Positions 35,852 through 43,614 of a stretch of DNA of 64,000 bases are shown here, piece after piece; position 1 is the stretch's first letter; each line of letters begins with the position of its first letter. A model generated the notes under the pieces. The model worked only from the letters and a program-made list of their open reading frames with translations. It was not told the DNA's origin and ran no database searches. The stretch is from CAVSKL01 sp963728475 [NCBI: Candidatus Eiseniibacteriota bacterium] (GTDB lineage Bacteria; Eisenbacteria; RBG-16-71-46; JABDJR01), in contig CAVSKL010000001.1 in NCBI GenBank assembly GCA_963728475.1, positions 124,001 through 188,000 on the forward strand, written 5' to 3'. The position numbers were made by a program, and so were the translations under genes.

Positions 35852-36640
35852 ATGACTTTCTTACGTCCGAAACATCCGTCCGCCCGCCGCCCGCGGCCGG
35901 CCCCCCGGGGGCCTTTCGCGTCCCGAGCCGCGCTCGCCGCCCTGCTCGCCGGACTCATCACCCTTCCCGCCCTGGCCCACGGGGCCAGCCTCCGCGGCTC
36001 CCGTGCGTCCGTGTTCAAGCAGTACCACATCGCGCTCCGCCACCGGTTCACCATGCTTCGGACCGCGACCCAGGTGCGCAAGTTCGTCCGGCTGGGGCTC
36101 CTGGTCCCGCTCCCGGGAAACGCGGACTACTTCGTCAAACCGGGGGTCTCGTTCCCCTACGCCCGCCCCGAGGTGAAGCTGTTCGTGGAGCGGCTGGCCC
36201 GCCAGTACCACGCCTCCACCGGCGAGCGGCTCGAGGTCACCAGTCTCACCCGGCCGGTGCGGCGCCAACCCGACAACGCCTCCAGCTACTCGGTGCATCC
36301 CACCGGGATGGCGGTGGACCTGCATTGCAGCAGCCGGGCCGCCTCGCGCCGCTGGCTGGAGGGGGTTTTCCTTCAGCTGGAGCGGCGCGGCGTGATCGAG
36401 GCCACCCGGGAACACCATCCCCCTCACTACCACGTGGCGGTCTTCCCCGACCGCTATGCCTCGTACGTGGCCGCGCTCCAAAGCGCGCCGTCCTCGGTCA
36501 CCCATCAGGTGCGTCGCGGGGACACGCTCTGGACCATCGCCCGCCGGTACGGGAGCACGGTGGACGACATCCAGAGCGCCAACGACCTGGCGAGCCCGAT
36601 CATCCACCCCGGGCAGATGCTCACCATCCCCAGCGATTAG
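35852..36640 (+). CDS. DUF5715-like M15-type peptidoglycan protein with LysM
   Basis: A 262-residue exported protein with a signal segment (about 24-45). The central domain has the M15 metallopeptidase pattern S-V-H-P-T-G-M-A-V-D (SxHxxxxAxD) and a later HYHV, the zinc ligands of D-Ala-D-Ala carboxypeptidase-like enzymes. A C-terminal LysM domain (about 214-260: HQVRRGDTLWTIARRYG and IIHPGQMLTIP) binds peptidoglycan. The gene has its own promoter and an intrinsic terminator. It probably trims or binds cell-wall peptides; activity is inferred from conserved ligands. Confidence 0.85.
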   Translation: MTFLRPKHPSARRPRPAPRGPFASRAALAALLAGLITLPALAHGASLRGSRASVFKQYHIALRHRFTMLRTATQVRKFVRLGLLVPLPGNADYFVKPGVSFPYARPEVKLFVERLARQYHASTGERLEVTSLTRPVRRQPDNASSYSVHPTGMAVDLHCSSRAASRRWLEGVFLQLERRGVIEATREHHPPHYHVAVFPDRYASYVAALQSAPSSVTHQVRRGDTLWTIARRYGSTVDDIQSANDLASPIIHPGQMLTIPSD

Positions 36641-36651
36641 CGGCCGCTGGG

Positions 36652-36672
36652 AGACCGGACCTGCCGGTTTTT
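36652..36672 (+). terminator. Intrinsic terminator of the DUF5715 gene
   Basis: A 5-bp core stem ACCGG/CCGGT (seven with a G-U pair) around ACCTG is followed by five Ts. It begins twelve bases after the stop codon. Confidence 0.6.
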
Positions 36673-36762
36673 CAACGGGCGCCTGGGGGGACCCGGCCCG
36701 GGCAGATACTGTGGGGGCGCCGGGCGGCGAATCGCCCGGAATGGAAGCCACCGGGAGGAGCC

Positions 36763-37086
36763 ATGAAGTTCCTGTGCCTGGCCTACGGAGCCGAAGAGGA
36801 CTGGGTCGCGCTCACCGAGGGCGAACGTGAGGCGCTCCTCGCCCAGGACGACCTCCTGCGCGCGCGTGGCGACCTGGTGGCACCGGTGGCCGACCCGACC
36901 ACGGTGCGGGTCATGGGGGGACGGGTCACCGTCGCCTCGGAGCCCTTCGCGCAGGGGCGGGCGCCTCTGGCGGGATTTTCCCTGATCGAGGCCCGCGACC
37001 TGGACGAGGCGATCGCGCTGGTGGCCGGCACCCCGTGCGCGGGGGCGCGGGGCGCGGTCGAGGTGTGGCCGGTCGTCGGATCCTGA
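36763..37086 (+). CDS. YCII/DGPF-domain protein
   Basis: A 107-residue cytoplasmic protein of the YCII superfamily. It shows the family start MKFLCLAYGAEEDW, a central strand region, and GFSLIEARDLDEAIALV with the C-terminal VEVWPV. These small ferredoxin-like dimers often sit next to ECF sigma factors or act as unknown-substrate enzymes. The ATG has GGGAGGAG upstream. It stands alone here, followed by a hairpin and a tandem repeat. Confidence 0.88.
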   Translation: MKFLCLAYGAEEDWVALTEGEREALLAQDDLLRARGDLVAPVADPTTVRVMGGRVTVASEPFAQGRAPLAGFSLIEARDLDEAIALVAGTPCAGARGAVEVWPVVGS

Positions 37087-37148
37087 GCTGGATCCAGGCC
37101 GGGGGATTGCCCGGTCCGGCCGGGCGCCTTGCCGCTCCGCGGTCGCTC

Positions 37149-37169
37149 GGACCGTCCCCCGGACGGTCC
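37149..37169. terminator. Perfect 9-bp hairpin after the YCII gene
   Basis: GGACCGTCC and GGACGGTCC pair perfectly around a three-base CCC loop. No T-run follows. It may slow polymerase or mark the end of the YCII message. Confidence 0.4.
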
Positions 37170-37180
37170 ATCGCTCCCTC

Positions 37181-37524
37181 TTCCGGCACGGCGTTCGCCG
37201 CGCCGTCAGAGTCGCGGCGCGGCCCCCCGGCCGGACCGGACGTTCCCACCCCACCCGCCCTCGCCCGGATCCGCCGACCGCCGGCGTTCCCGACACGGGG
37301 ACCGGATCCGCGCTTCCGGCACGGCGTTCGCCGCGCCGTCAGAGTCGCGGCGCGGCCCCCCGGCCGGACCGGACGTTCCCACCCCACCCGCCCTCGCCCG
37401 GATCCGCCGACCGCCGGCGTTCCCGACACGGGGACCGGATCCGCGCTTCCGGCACGGCGTTCGCCGCGCCGTCAGAGTCGCGGCGCGGCCTCCCGGCCGG
37501 ACCGGACCTTCCCACCCCACCCGC
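37181..37524. repeat. 133-bp tandem repeat, about 2.6 copies
   Basis: Full copies start at 37181 and 37314 and a partial third copy runs from 37447 to about 37524. The two full copies are identical or nearly so by eye; the third has a few changes. Each copy contains the inverted repeat GCCGCGCC/GGCGCGGC. The period is not a multiple of three, so it is not a coding repeat. Confidence 0.9.
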
Positions 37525-37707
37525 GCGCCATTCCGGGCGAGGTGTGGACCGAGCGCTCCTCGGAAGCGGGACCCGGGTCCCCATCTTCCTCCTGCGGCGG
37601 ACGGGTTCCGGCCGGGGCGCGCCCGCCTCCGATGCAACCGTGGCACCGCGGCCTCGGTGACGGTGGCGAATCTGCTTCGGGTTCCGATACCGCGACCGGC
37701 GGTGCGG

Positions 37708-37713
37708 TATACT
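37708..37713 (+). promoter_or_regulatory. -10 box TATACT before the Lrp/AsnC-domain gene
   Basis: TATACT lies 50 bases before the ATG at 37764. The -35 is poor (TTCCGA at 20 bases spacing), so confidence is limited. Confidence 0.3.
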
Positions 37714-37763
37714 CGCGGCCTGTTCACATTGCGGGCCGCGCGGCCCGTCCGGGAGGAGCGGCC

Positions 37764-38045
37764 ATGGTGAGCGCCATCGTTCTCTTGAGTCTGAAGCGCG
37801 ACCGGATCACCCCGACCGCCGAGCGGCTGGCCGAGATGGACGGGGTGACCGAGGTCTATTCGGTCGCCGGGCAGTACGACCTGGCCGTCCTCGTCCGCAC
37901 CACCGACAACGAGAGCCTGGCCGCCCTCATCACCGACCACCTGCTGAAGGAAGAGGGGATCATCCGCTCCGAGACCCTGATCGCGTTCCGGGTCTACTCG
38001 CGCTACGACCTGGAGCGCATGTTCTCGATCGGGATGGAGCCCTGA
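37764..38045 (+). CDS. Free-standing Lrp/AsnC ligand-binding (RAM) domain
   Basis: A 93-residue protein that consists only of the ligand-binding domain of Lrp/AsnC regulators, without a helix-turn-helix. It shows MVSAIVLLSLKRDRI, the GVTEVYSVAGQYDLAVLVRT core with its conserved GxYD turn, and a C-terminal SETLIAFRVY strand. Such proteins form decamers and bind amino acids. GGGAGGAG precedes the ATG. The DsbD-like gene follows in the same direction. Confidence 0.88.
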   Translation: MVSAIVLLSLKRDRITPTAERLAEMDGVTEVYSVAGQYDLAVLVRTTDNESLAALITDHLLKEEGIIRSETLIAFRVYSRYDLERMFSIGMEP

Positions 38046-38122
38046 ACCGGCCGGCGAGGCCTCGGGCGGGGAGCACTGCGCCGGCCTTCGGTTCCGCGTT
38101 TCACCGCGGCGCCGCGCGTGGA

Positions 38123-38971
38123 ATGGTCGCCGGCGGCCTCCTGGCCGCGCTGCTGACCCCGGCCGGTTGCTCCCGGATCGGCCCCGACGCCCGCACCGCC
38201 GCGCCGCCGGGGGAGGCCGGCCCCGCGGGCTCGCTCCACGCCCGGGCCGCGCTCCTAGCCGAGCCGGGGGTCATCGTTCCGGGCGCGATCGACACCCTGG
38301 GCATCGCCTTCAGCATCGACCCCGGGTGGCACCTCTACGGAAACGCCTGTAACGACACCGGATTTCCCGTCGCGGTGACCCCGGACCTCCCCTCGGGCTT
38401 CGAAGCGCTTCCCCTCCTCTGGCCGGCTCCCCGGCGCCTGATCTCACCCGGGGACATCCTGGACCACGTGTACGAGGACCGGGTCACCCTGCTCCTGCCG
38501 GTCCGCGTTCCCGCCGACGCCGCCCCGAACTCCCGGATCACCCTCCGGGCCCGGGTCGAGTGGCTGGTCTGCCGCCAGGCCTGCATTCCCGAAAGCAGCA
38601 CCGTCTCGCTGGAACTCCCGGTGGCCGGGCGGACCGACGCGCCGGCGGCGGGCGCCCCCGGCGCCTCGCAGCGCTTCGCCGAGGCCCGCGCGCAACTCCC
38701 CCGCCCCCCCGAGACCGGCCGGTTCACCGCCCGCAGGCAAGGCGGCGTTTGGGAAATCGCCGTTCCCGGCGCCGCCCGGATCGCCTTCTACCCCGCCGCG
38801 GACTGTCCGCCTCTGGCCGACCCGCTTCACGACGCCGCCGCGACGGGGGGCCGGCTGACCCTTCATCTCGTGCCGGGGCGCGAAACCGCGCCGGTGGACG
38901 GCGTCCTCCAGGCCTGGAACGGAAGCGGGCAGGACCTGGCGCTGTATGATCTTCACCTGGGAGCCCGGTGA
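38123..38971 (+). CDS. DsbD N-terminal-domain-like exported protein
   Basis: A protein of about 282 residues. The N-terminus (LLAALLTPAGCSRIG) looks like a lipoprotein signal with Cys16, though the -3 position is Pro and the usual basic residues are upstream of the ATG. The main domain matches the periplasmic alpha domain of DsbD: FSIDPGWHLYGNACNDTGFPV, a LPVRVP strand and the WLVCRQACIPESS pair of cysteines that would accept electrons. The transmembrane and thioredoxin domains of DsbD are missing. A redoxin lipoprotein gene follows 64 bases on, a plausible partner. The start codon is not certain. Confidence 0.75.
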   Translation: MVAGGLLAALLTPAGCSRIGPDARTAAPPGEAGPAGSLHARAALLAEPGVIVPGAIDTLGIAFSIDPGWHLYGNACNDTGFPVAVTPDLPSGFEALPLLWPAPRRLISPGDILDHVYEDRVTLLLPVRVPADAAPNSRITLRARVEWLVCRQACIPESSTVSLELPVAGRTDAPAAGAPGASQRFAEARAQLPRPPETGRFTARRQGGVWEIAVPGAARIAFYPAADCPPLADPLHDAAATGGRLTLHLVPGRETAPVDGVLQAWNGSGQDLALYDLHLGAR

Positions 38972-39035
38972 ACGGCCGGCTCCGGTTCCCCGACCGGGCC
39001 CTTTCCGGGCCCCGTCACGATCAGGAGGCGGCACG

Positions 39036-39716
39036 ATGAAACGGGTCCCCACCCTCGCCCTGGTCCTGGCCGCCGGGGCCTCGATCCTGGTCGCCGCCTG
39101 CGGAGGCGCCGCCGGGGATGCCTCCACCCCGGCCACGAAGTCCGCGGCCGGCGCCGGGCCGGCCGAAGCGGCGCCGGCCATCCGGGTCGGCGAGCCCGCC
39201 CCGGACTTCACCCTCACCGACCTCGACGGCAAGTCCTGGAGCCTCAACGAACTCATCTCCCGGAAGAAGCTCGTGGTGCTGGAGTGGTTCAACCCCGACT
39301 GCCCGTTCGTGCAGAAGGTGCACAAGCGCACCCACGAAATGCTCGACACCCGGGCCGAGGCGGCGAAGATGGGCGCAGTGTGGCTCGCCATCAACTCGAA
39401 CGCTCCGGGGAAGCAGGGCTCGGGACGGGAGCGGAACGTGGAGGCGGTCAAGGAGTACGGGATGACCTATCCCCTCCTGCTGGATCCCGACGGCGCGGTG
39501 GGGCGGCTCTACGGGGCCAAGACCACGCCCCACATGTTCGTGATCGGCGCCGACGGCACGCTCCTCTACGACGGAGCCATCGACAACAAGCCCTCGCCGT
39601 TCGAGCTGGGGACGGTCAACTACGTGAAGCAGGCGCTGGAGGCGATCGCGGCGGAAAAGCCGGTGGAACCGAGCACCACCAAGCCCTACGGCTGCAGCGT
39701 CAAGTACGCGAGCTAG
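39036..39716 (+). CDS. Redoxin-family lipoprotein
   Basis: A 226-residue AhpC/TSA-Redoxin protein. It has a lipoprotein signal (LVLAAGASILVAAC, Cys22), a low-complexity Ala/Gly linker, and a thioredoxin-fold domain from about residue 50. The active site is FNPDCPFVQKVH, with a single peroxidatic-type Cys rather than CxxC; DPDGAVGRLYGAKTTPHMFV holds the cis-Pro. This variant is widespread as a thiol peroxidase-like or metal-related exported protein. GGAGG lies before the ATG. It probably works with the DsbD-like lipoprotein encoded just upstream. Confidence 0.85.
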   Translation: MKRVPTLALVLAAGASILVAACGGAAGDASTPATKSAAGAGPAEAAPAIRVGEPAPDFTLTDLDGKSWSLNELISRKKLVVLEWFNPDCPFVQKVHKRTHEMLDTRAEAAKMGAVWLAINSNAPGKQGSGRERNVEAVKEYGMTYPLLLDPDGAVGRLYGAKTTPHMFVIGADGTLLYDGAIDNKPSPFELGTVNYVKQALEAIAAEKPVEPSTTKPYGCSVKYAS

Positions 39717-39758
39717 CTCCCGCCGGGAGACCGGAGCCGGGCGGCCGGGGCGGAGCGT

Positions 39759-40571
39759 TCACTTCGTCCCGGTTCCGACGTGGACCTGCATGTTCAGGAG
39801 AGCGGGGCCTTCCCCGGAGCGCCGGCGCACCAGGACGTCCAGCGCCTCCCGGGCCGCGCCTCTCTGCTCCTCGGTCAGCCCGGCCACCAGCGCTCCGAGG
39901 GGAGGAGTGGCGGACGTCAGCATGTCCCACAGGTGGGCTGCGGACCGGACCTCCAAACCGTGGTCGGCGGTTTCCACCCGGACCTCTTCCAGTCCGGCCG
40001 CGGCCATCTCCCGGCGGAGCTGCTCAGGATCCTGGAGGCTGAAGAGCGGGGAATCCCGGGGGGGAGCCCAGCCGGGAACGGCGGTCCGCAAGGCGCCGAA
40101 GAAGAAGGCGAAGGCTTCGACCTTGGAGGGCGCGCCGAACACCACCATCAACGCCCGGCCCCCCGGCCTGGTGACGCGGGCCAGCTCACGCAGCGCGCGC
40201 GGGCGGTCCGGGAAGAGCATGATTCCGAACTGCGAGCCGGAGACATCGAAGGTGTCGTCTTCCAGCTCGAGCCCATGGCCGTCCATGACCCGGCTCTCCA
40301 GGTTGGAGAGCCCTTCCTCCCGCGCACGCGCTGCGAGCCGCTCGACCATGGCGGGAGAGAAGTCCGTGGCCAGCACCTGCGCGCCGAGGCGCGCGGCCGG
40401 GAGGCTGAGCGCGCCGCCGCCCGCCGCCACGTCCAGGAATCGCATCCCCGGACGGACGTCGACTTGCCGAAGGGCGTCCACCGCGACCCGCATGCTGAAC
40501 GGAGTCACCACCTCGTCGTAACCTGCTGCGAAGGCGTCCCACGCGTGCCGCATTTGCTCGGGTGGATTCAT
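39759..40571 (-). CDS. UbiE/ArsM-like class I methyltransferase
   Basis: A 270-residue SAM-dependent methyltransferase. The SAM loop is FLDVAAGGGALSLPAARLG, followed by ATDFSPAMVE, the acidic VMDGHGLELEDDTFD and the GGRALMVVF strand. The start block MRHAWDAFAAGYDEVVTPFS is typical for the UbiE-like group that acts on varied small molecules. AAAGGAGG precedes the ATG. It converges with the redoxin gene. The substrate is unknown. Confidence 0.85.
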   Translation of the reverse strand: MNPPEQMRHAWDAFAAGYDEVVTPFSMRVAVDALRQVDVRPGMRFLDVAAGGGALSLPAARLGAQVLATDFSPAMVERLAARAREEGLSNLESRVMDGHGLELEDDTFDVSGSQFGIMLFPDRPRALRELARVTRPGGRALMVVFGAPSKVEAFAFFFGALRTAVPGWAPPRDSPLFSLQDPEQLRREMAAAGLEEVRVETADHGLEVRSAAHLWDMLTSATPPLGALVAGLTEEQRGAAREALDVLVRRRSGEGPALLNMQVHVGTGTK

Positions 40572-40675
40572 GGTTTTCCTCCTTTCTGAGTTCCGCGTTC
40601 CGGCCGGCGAACCGCCGGACGCCGGGCGGGGCGGGATCGGTCCGGGCGCCGCCCGCCCGGGCGGCCGGCGGCGGT

Positions 40676-42772
40676 CTAGACCACCGGCTCCCGGGCCAGC
40701 AGCGCCTCGGCCACCCCGCTCTCCAGGGGGCGGAAGAACAGGAACCCCTGCCCCTTCCCGCAACCCAGCTCCCGCAGCCGGCTGAGCTGCTCCTCGGTCT
40801 CGACCCCCTCCGCCACCACGTCCATGTTCAGGCTCCGGGCCAGGTTCACGATGCTCCGGACGATCTCCAGGTTGTCGCCGTTCCGCTGGAGCTTTTCCAC
40901 GAACGAGCGATCCACCTTGAGCGTGTTGATGGGGAAACGGTGGAGATAGCTGAGGCTCGAGTAACCGGTGCCGAAATCGTCGATGTGGAGCCCCACCTTG
41001 AGGTCCCTGAGTTCCGAGGCCATGGCGTCCACCGACCCCATGGTATCCATGATCACGCTCTCGGTGATCTCCAGACTCAACCCCTCCGGGTCCAGGCCGT
41101 ACTCGGCGCAACGGTCGCGGACCTCGGCCACCAGGTCGGGTTCGCGCCATTGCCGGCCGGAAAGGTTCAAGCTCATGGTGAGGCCGGGATGGCCGGGAAA
41201 GCGGTCACGCCAGATCTTGAGCTGGCGGCAGACCTGGTCCAGCACCCAGCGGCCGATGGGGACGATGAGGCCGGTTTCCTCGGCCAGGGGGATGAATTCC
41301 TTGGGAAGGAGGAGGCCGCGCCGGGGATGGTCCCAGCGGGCCAGCGCCTCGAATCCGAGGATGCGGCGGTCGTCCAGGGACACCACCGGCTGGTAGTGGA
41401 GCCGGAATTCCCCGCGCTCCAGCGCCCGGCGGAGGTCGGTCTCGAGCTGGAGCAACCGGAGCGCCTCCACGTGCATGTCGCGGTCGAAGACCTCCGAGCG
41501 CGAGCGTCCCTGGGACTTGGCCCGGTACATGGCGATGTCGGCGTCGCGGAGCATCTCCTCGGGCCGGGAGTAGCCGGTGTTGCTGAGCGCGATGCCGATG
41601 GAGGCCGAGGTGAAGATCTCCCGCCCCTGGACGTTGAAGGGCGCGGTGAGCTCCCGGTGGATTCGGTCGGCCACCCGCACCGCGTCGCTGCCGTCGCGGA
41701 TGTCCTCCACCAGCACCGTGAACTCGTCTCCCCCCAGCCGGGCCACCGTGTCCTCGGGGCGGATGCAGAGATGGACCCGCCCGGCGATCATCCGGAGCAG
41801 CTCGTCGCCCAGCACGTGGCCCAGGCTGTCGTTGATCACCTTGAACCGGTCCACGTCCAGGAACAGGACCCCGAACGCGTAGGTCCGGTTCCGGTCGCTC
41901 CGGCCGAGGGCGCGATGGAGGAGATCGCTGAAGAACGCGCGATTGGGGAGCCCGGTGAGTTCGTCGTGGAGGGCGTCGTGACGGAGCCGTTCCTCCACCG
42001 CTTTCCGTTCCGAGATGTCGCTCTGCGACCCGGCCATCCGGGTCATCTTCCCCCGGGCGTCCCGGATGCCCGCGCCCCGGCTCAGCATCCAGAGGTAGCG
42101 TCCGCTGCGGTGCCGCATGCGGTGCTCATGCTCGAAGTGCGGGGTCAGTCCGTTCAAGTGGGCCTGGATCTGCGAGCGGAGGGCGGGTTCGTCGTCGGGG
42201 TGCACCCGCGAGAACCATTCCGCGGGATCGGTCCCCACCAGGGTCTCGTCGAATCCCAGCATGGCCTTCCACCGCTCCGAGAAGTAGATCTCGCCGGTGC
42301 GCAGGTCCCAGTCCCAGATCCCGTCGTTGGCCCCCCGCAGCGCAAGCGCGTAGCGCTCCTGGCTCTCGACCAGGGCGCCCAGGGTCTGCACCCGTTCCAC
42401 CGCATACCGGATGGAGCGCAACAGCAGCCGGCCGCTCAGATCCCCCTTGGGAAGGTAGTCCTGGGCCCCGGCCTGGAGCGCGCGCACCGCCAGGTCCTCA
42501 TCGTCGAGCCCGGTCAATACCACCACCGGAGTGCCGGGGGCGGCGGCGGCGATCCGCTCCACCGACTCCAGCCCCTCCGCGTCGGGCAGCGACAGGTCCA
42601 CCAGCACCACGTCGGGAAGACCGCGCCCCAGCACCGCCAGCCCTTCGCCCAGGTTGGCGGTCCGGATCAACTCGAAGCGGTCGGGGGCGACTTCCCGGAG
42701 CGCCTCGGCCAACAGCCGGGCGTCCCCGGGATTGTCTTCGATCAGCAACAGCTTCAGTTCTTCGCTCTGCAC
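40676..42772 (-). CDS. Receiver-PAS-GGDEF-EAL c-di-GMP protein
   Basis: A 698-residue cytoplasmic regulator. Receiver (1-125) with LLIEDNPGD, Asp59 in VLVDLSLP and Lys109; PAS (about 135-258) with WDWDLRTGEIYFSERWKAML; GGDEF (about 262-430) with LGGDEF at 346-351 and an inhibitory I-site RPED at 338-341; EAL (about 440-695) with FEALARW, DDFGTGYSS and KVDRSFV. Both c-di-GMP synthase and phosphodiesterase sites look intact, so it may switch between activities. The GTG at 42772 is preceded by AGGAG. A response regulator and an ETR1-like kinase lie upstream on the same strand. Confidence 0.93.
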   Translation of the reverse strand: MQSEELKLLLIEDNPGDARLLAEALREVAPDRFELIRTANLGEGLAVLGRGLPDVVLVDLSLPDAEGLESVERIAAAAPGTPVVVLTGLDDEDLAVRALQAGAQDYLPKGDLSGRLLLRSIRYAVERVQTLGALVESQERYALALRGANDGIWDWDLRTGEIYFSERWKAMLGFDETLVGTDPAEWFSRVHPDDEPALRSQIQAHLNGLTPHFEHEHRMRHRSGRYLWMLSRGAGIRDARGKMTRMAGSQSDISERKAVEERLRHDALHDELTGLPNRAFFSDLLHRALGRSDRNRTYAFGVLFLDVDRFKVINDSLGHVLGDELLRMIAGRVHLCIRPEDTVARLGGDEFTVLVEDIRDGSDAVRVADRIHRELTAPFNVQGREIFTSASIGIALSNTGYSRPEEMLRDADIAMYRAKSQGRSRSEVFDRDMHVEALRLLQLETDLRRALERGEFRLHYQPVVSLDDRRILGFEALARWDHPRRGLLLPKEFIPLAEETGLIVPIGRWVLDQVCRQLKIWRDRFPGHPGLTMSLNLSGRQWREPDLVAEVRDRCAEYGLDPEGLSLEITESVIMDTMGSVDAMASELRDLKVGLHIDDFGTGYSSLSYLHRFPINTLKVDRSFVEKLQRNGDNLEIVRSIVNLARSLNMDVVAEGVETEEQLSRLRELGCGKGQGFLFFRPLESGVAEALLAREPVV

Positions 42773-43179
42773 CTGCGTGCTCCTGGATGAGGGTTTATCC
42801 GGCTCCGGCCGCCAACCGGGCGCGGCGGAGGGTGAATGGGCGCGGGCAACCGGGGGACGGGCAGGGACCGGGTCCCGGACCTCTGGACGCGAACCGTGCG
42901 AAGCGCGCAGTCGGACTCATGATCCTCATGATTCCATACCTATAAGCCGGGCCGGCGACTTCCGGGCAGCCGGATGCCGCAATCGCCGTCGAGGTCCGCG
43001 CGGCCCGGAACCAACTGTTTTGATGAGCCGACGTCTCCGTCGGTCCGGTCGGCGTGCAACGTCCCGGGCCGGGACCGGTACAAGTTCGTTCGATGATAGA
43101 CCGGATTCGAACGGCAATACAAGCGAGCGGGGGAGATTCAGCGGCCCGGGCCGGCCGGACCCGCCGCCGATGGCCGAAA
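42773..43179. other. 407-base gap between signalling genes
   Basis: No gene is seen. The stretch near 43080-43140 is less GC-rich (for example GTTCGATGATAGACC) and could hold a promoter for the GGDEF-EAL gene on the minus strand, but no clear -35/-10 pair is present. Confidence 0.45.
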
Positions 43180-43614
43180 TCAGCCGGGCAAGGTGGCGGT
43201 ATTCAACCAGAAGCGACCCAGGAACTGCAGGACTTCGAAGAACCGGTCCAATTCGGCCGGCTTGATCACATAGCAATTGGCCTGGAGGTCGTAGGCCCGG
43301 TGCACGTCGTCCGGGGCCTCGGACGAGGTGAGCACCACCACCGGGATCCGCCGGAGCCCGGCGTCCCCCTTGATCTCCCCCAGCAGGTGCCGTCCATCCA
43401 TGCCGGGCAGGTTGAGGTCGAGAAAGATGAGATCGGGGGCGGGGCCCTCCGTCGGCGGCCGCCGGAGGCGTTCCAGCGCCATCTCTCCGTCCCCTACGGA
43501 GACGACGCGGCTGGCATAGGGGGCGCCGGCGAACGCCTCCCGCACCAGCCGCACGTCGCCGGGATTGTCCTCGATCAGCAGGATGTCCAGGGGTTGGGAC
43601 GGCAGCCAAGGCAT
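43180..43614 (-). CDS. CheY-like response regulator (Rcp1 type)
   Basis: A 144-residue single receiver domain with ILLIEDNPGDVRLV, phospho-acceptor Asp in LIFLDLNLPGMDG, Thr/Ser in VVLTSSEA and Lys in YVIKPAE. The sequence type resembles Rcp1-like regulators that pair with phytochrome-type kinases. Its ATG overlaps the stop of the ETR1-like kinase (TGATG), so the two are translationally coupled and probably form a phosphorelay pair. With no output domain, the next step may be the PAS-GGDEF-EAL protein downstream. Confidence 0.93.
   Translation of the reverse strand: MPWLPSQPLDILLIEDNPGDVRLVREAFAGAPYASRVVSVGDGEMALERLRRPPTEGPAPDLIFLDLNLPGMDGRHLLGEIKGDAGLRRIPVVVLTSSEAPDDVHRAYDLQANCYVIKPAELDRFFEVLQFLGRFWLNTATLPG

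Larger units (their letters stand above)
37087..37763. other. Intergenic region with hairpin, tandem repeat and promoter
   Basis: This 677-base gap holds a perfect hairpin, a 133-bp tandem repeat and a -10 element (separate entries). Frames across the repeat are not genes: the 133-base period is not a multiple of three and the translations are Arg/Pro-rich. Confidence 0.6.

Noticed and set aside
37181-37524. CRISPR array
   Set aside because: The repeats are direct and abutting, 133 bp long with no unique spacers, and there are no cas genes.
37129-37770. Plus-strand frame of 213 codons through the 133-bp repeat
   Set aside because: The repeat period is not a multiple of three, so the same DNA is read in different frames in each copy; this is not a coding repeat.
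40676-42772. Degenerate GGDEF or EAL domain
   Set aside because: LGGDEF, the RPED I-site, FEAL, DDFGTGYSS and KVDRSF are all intact, so neither domain looks inactive.
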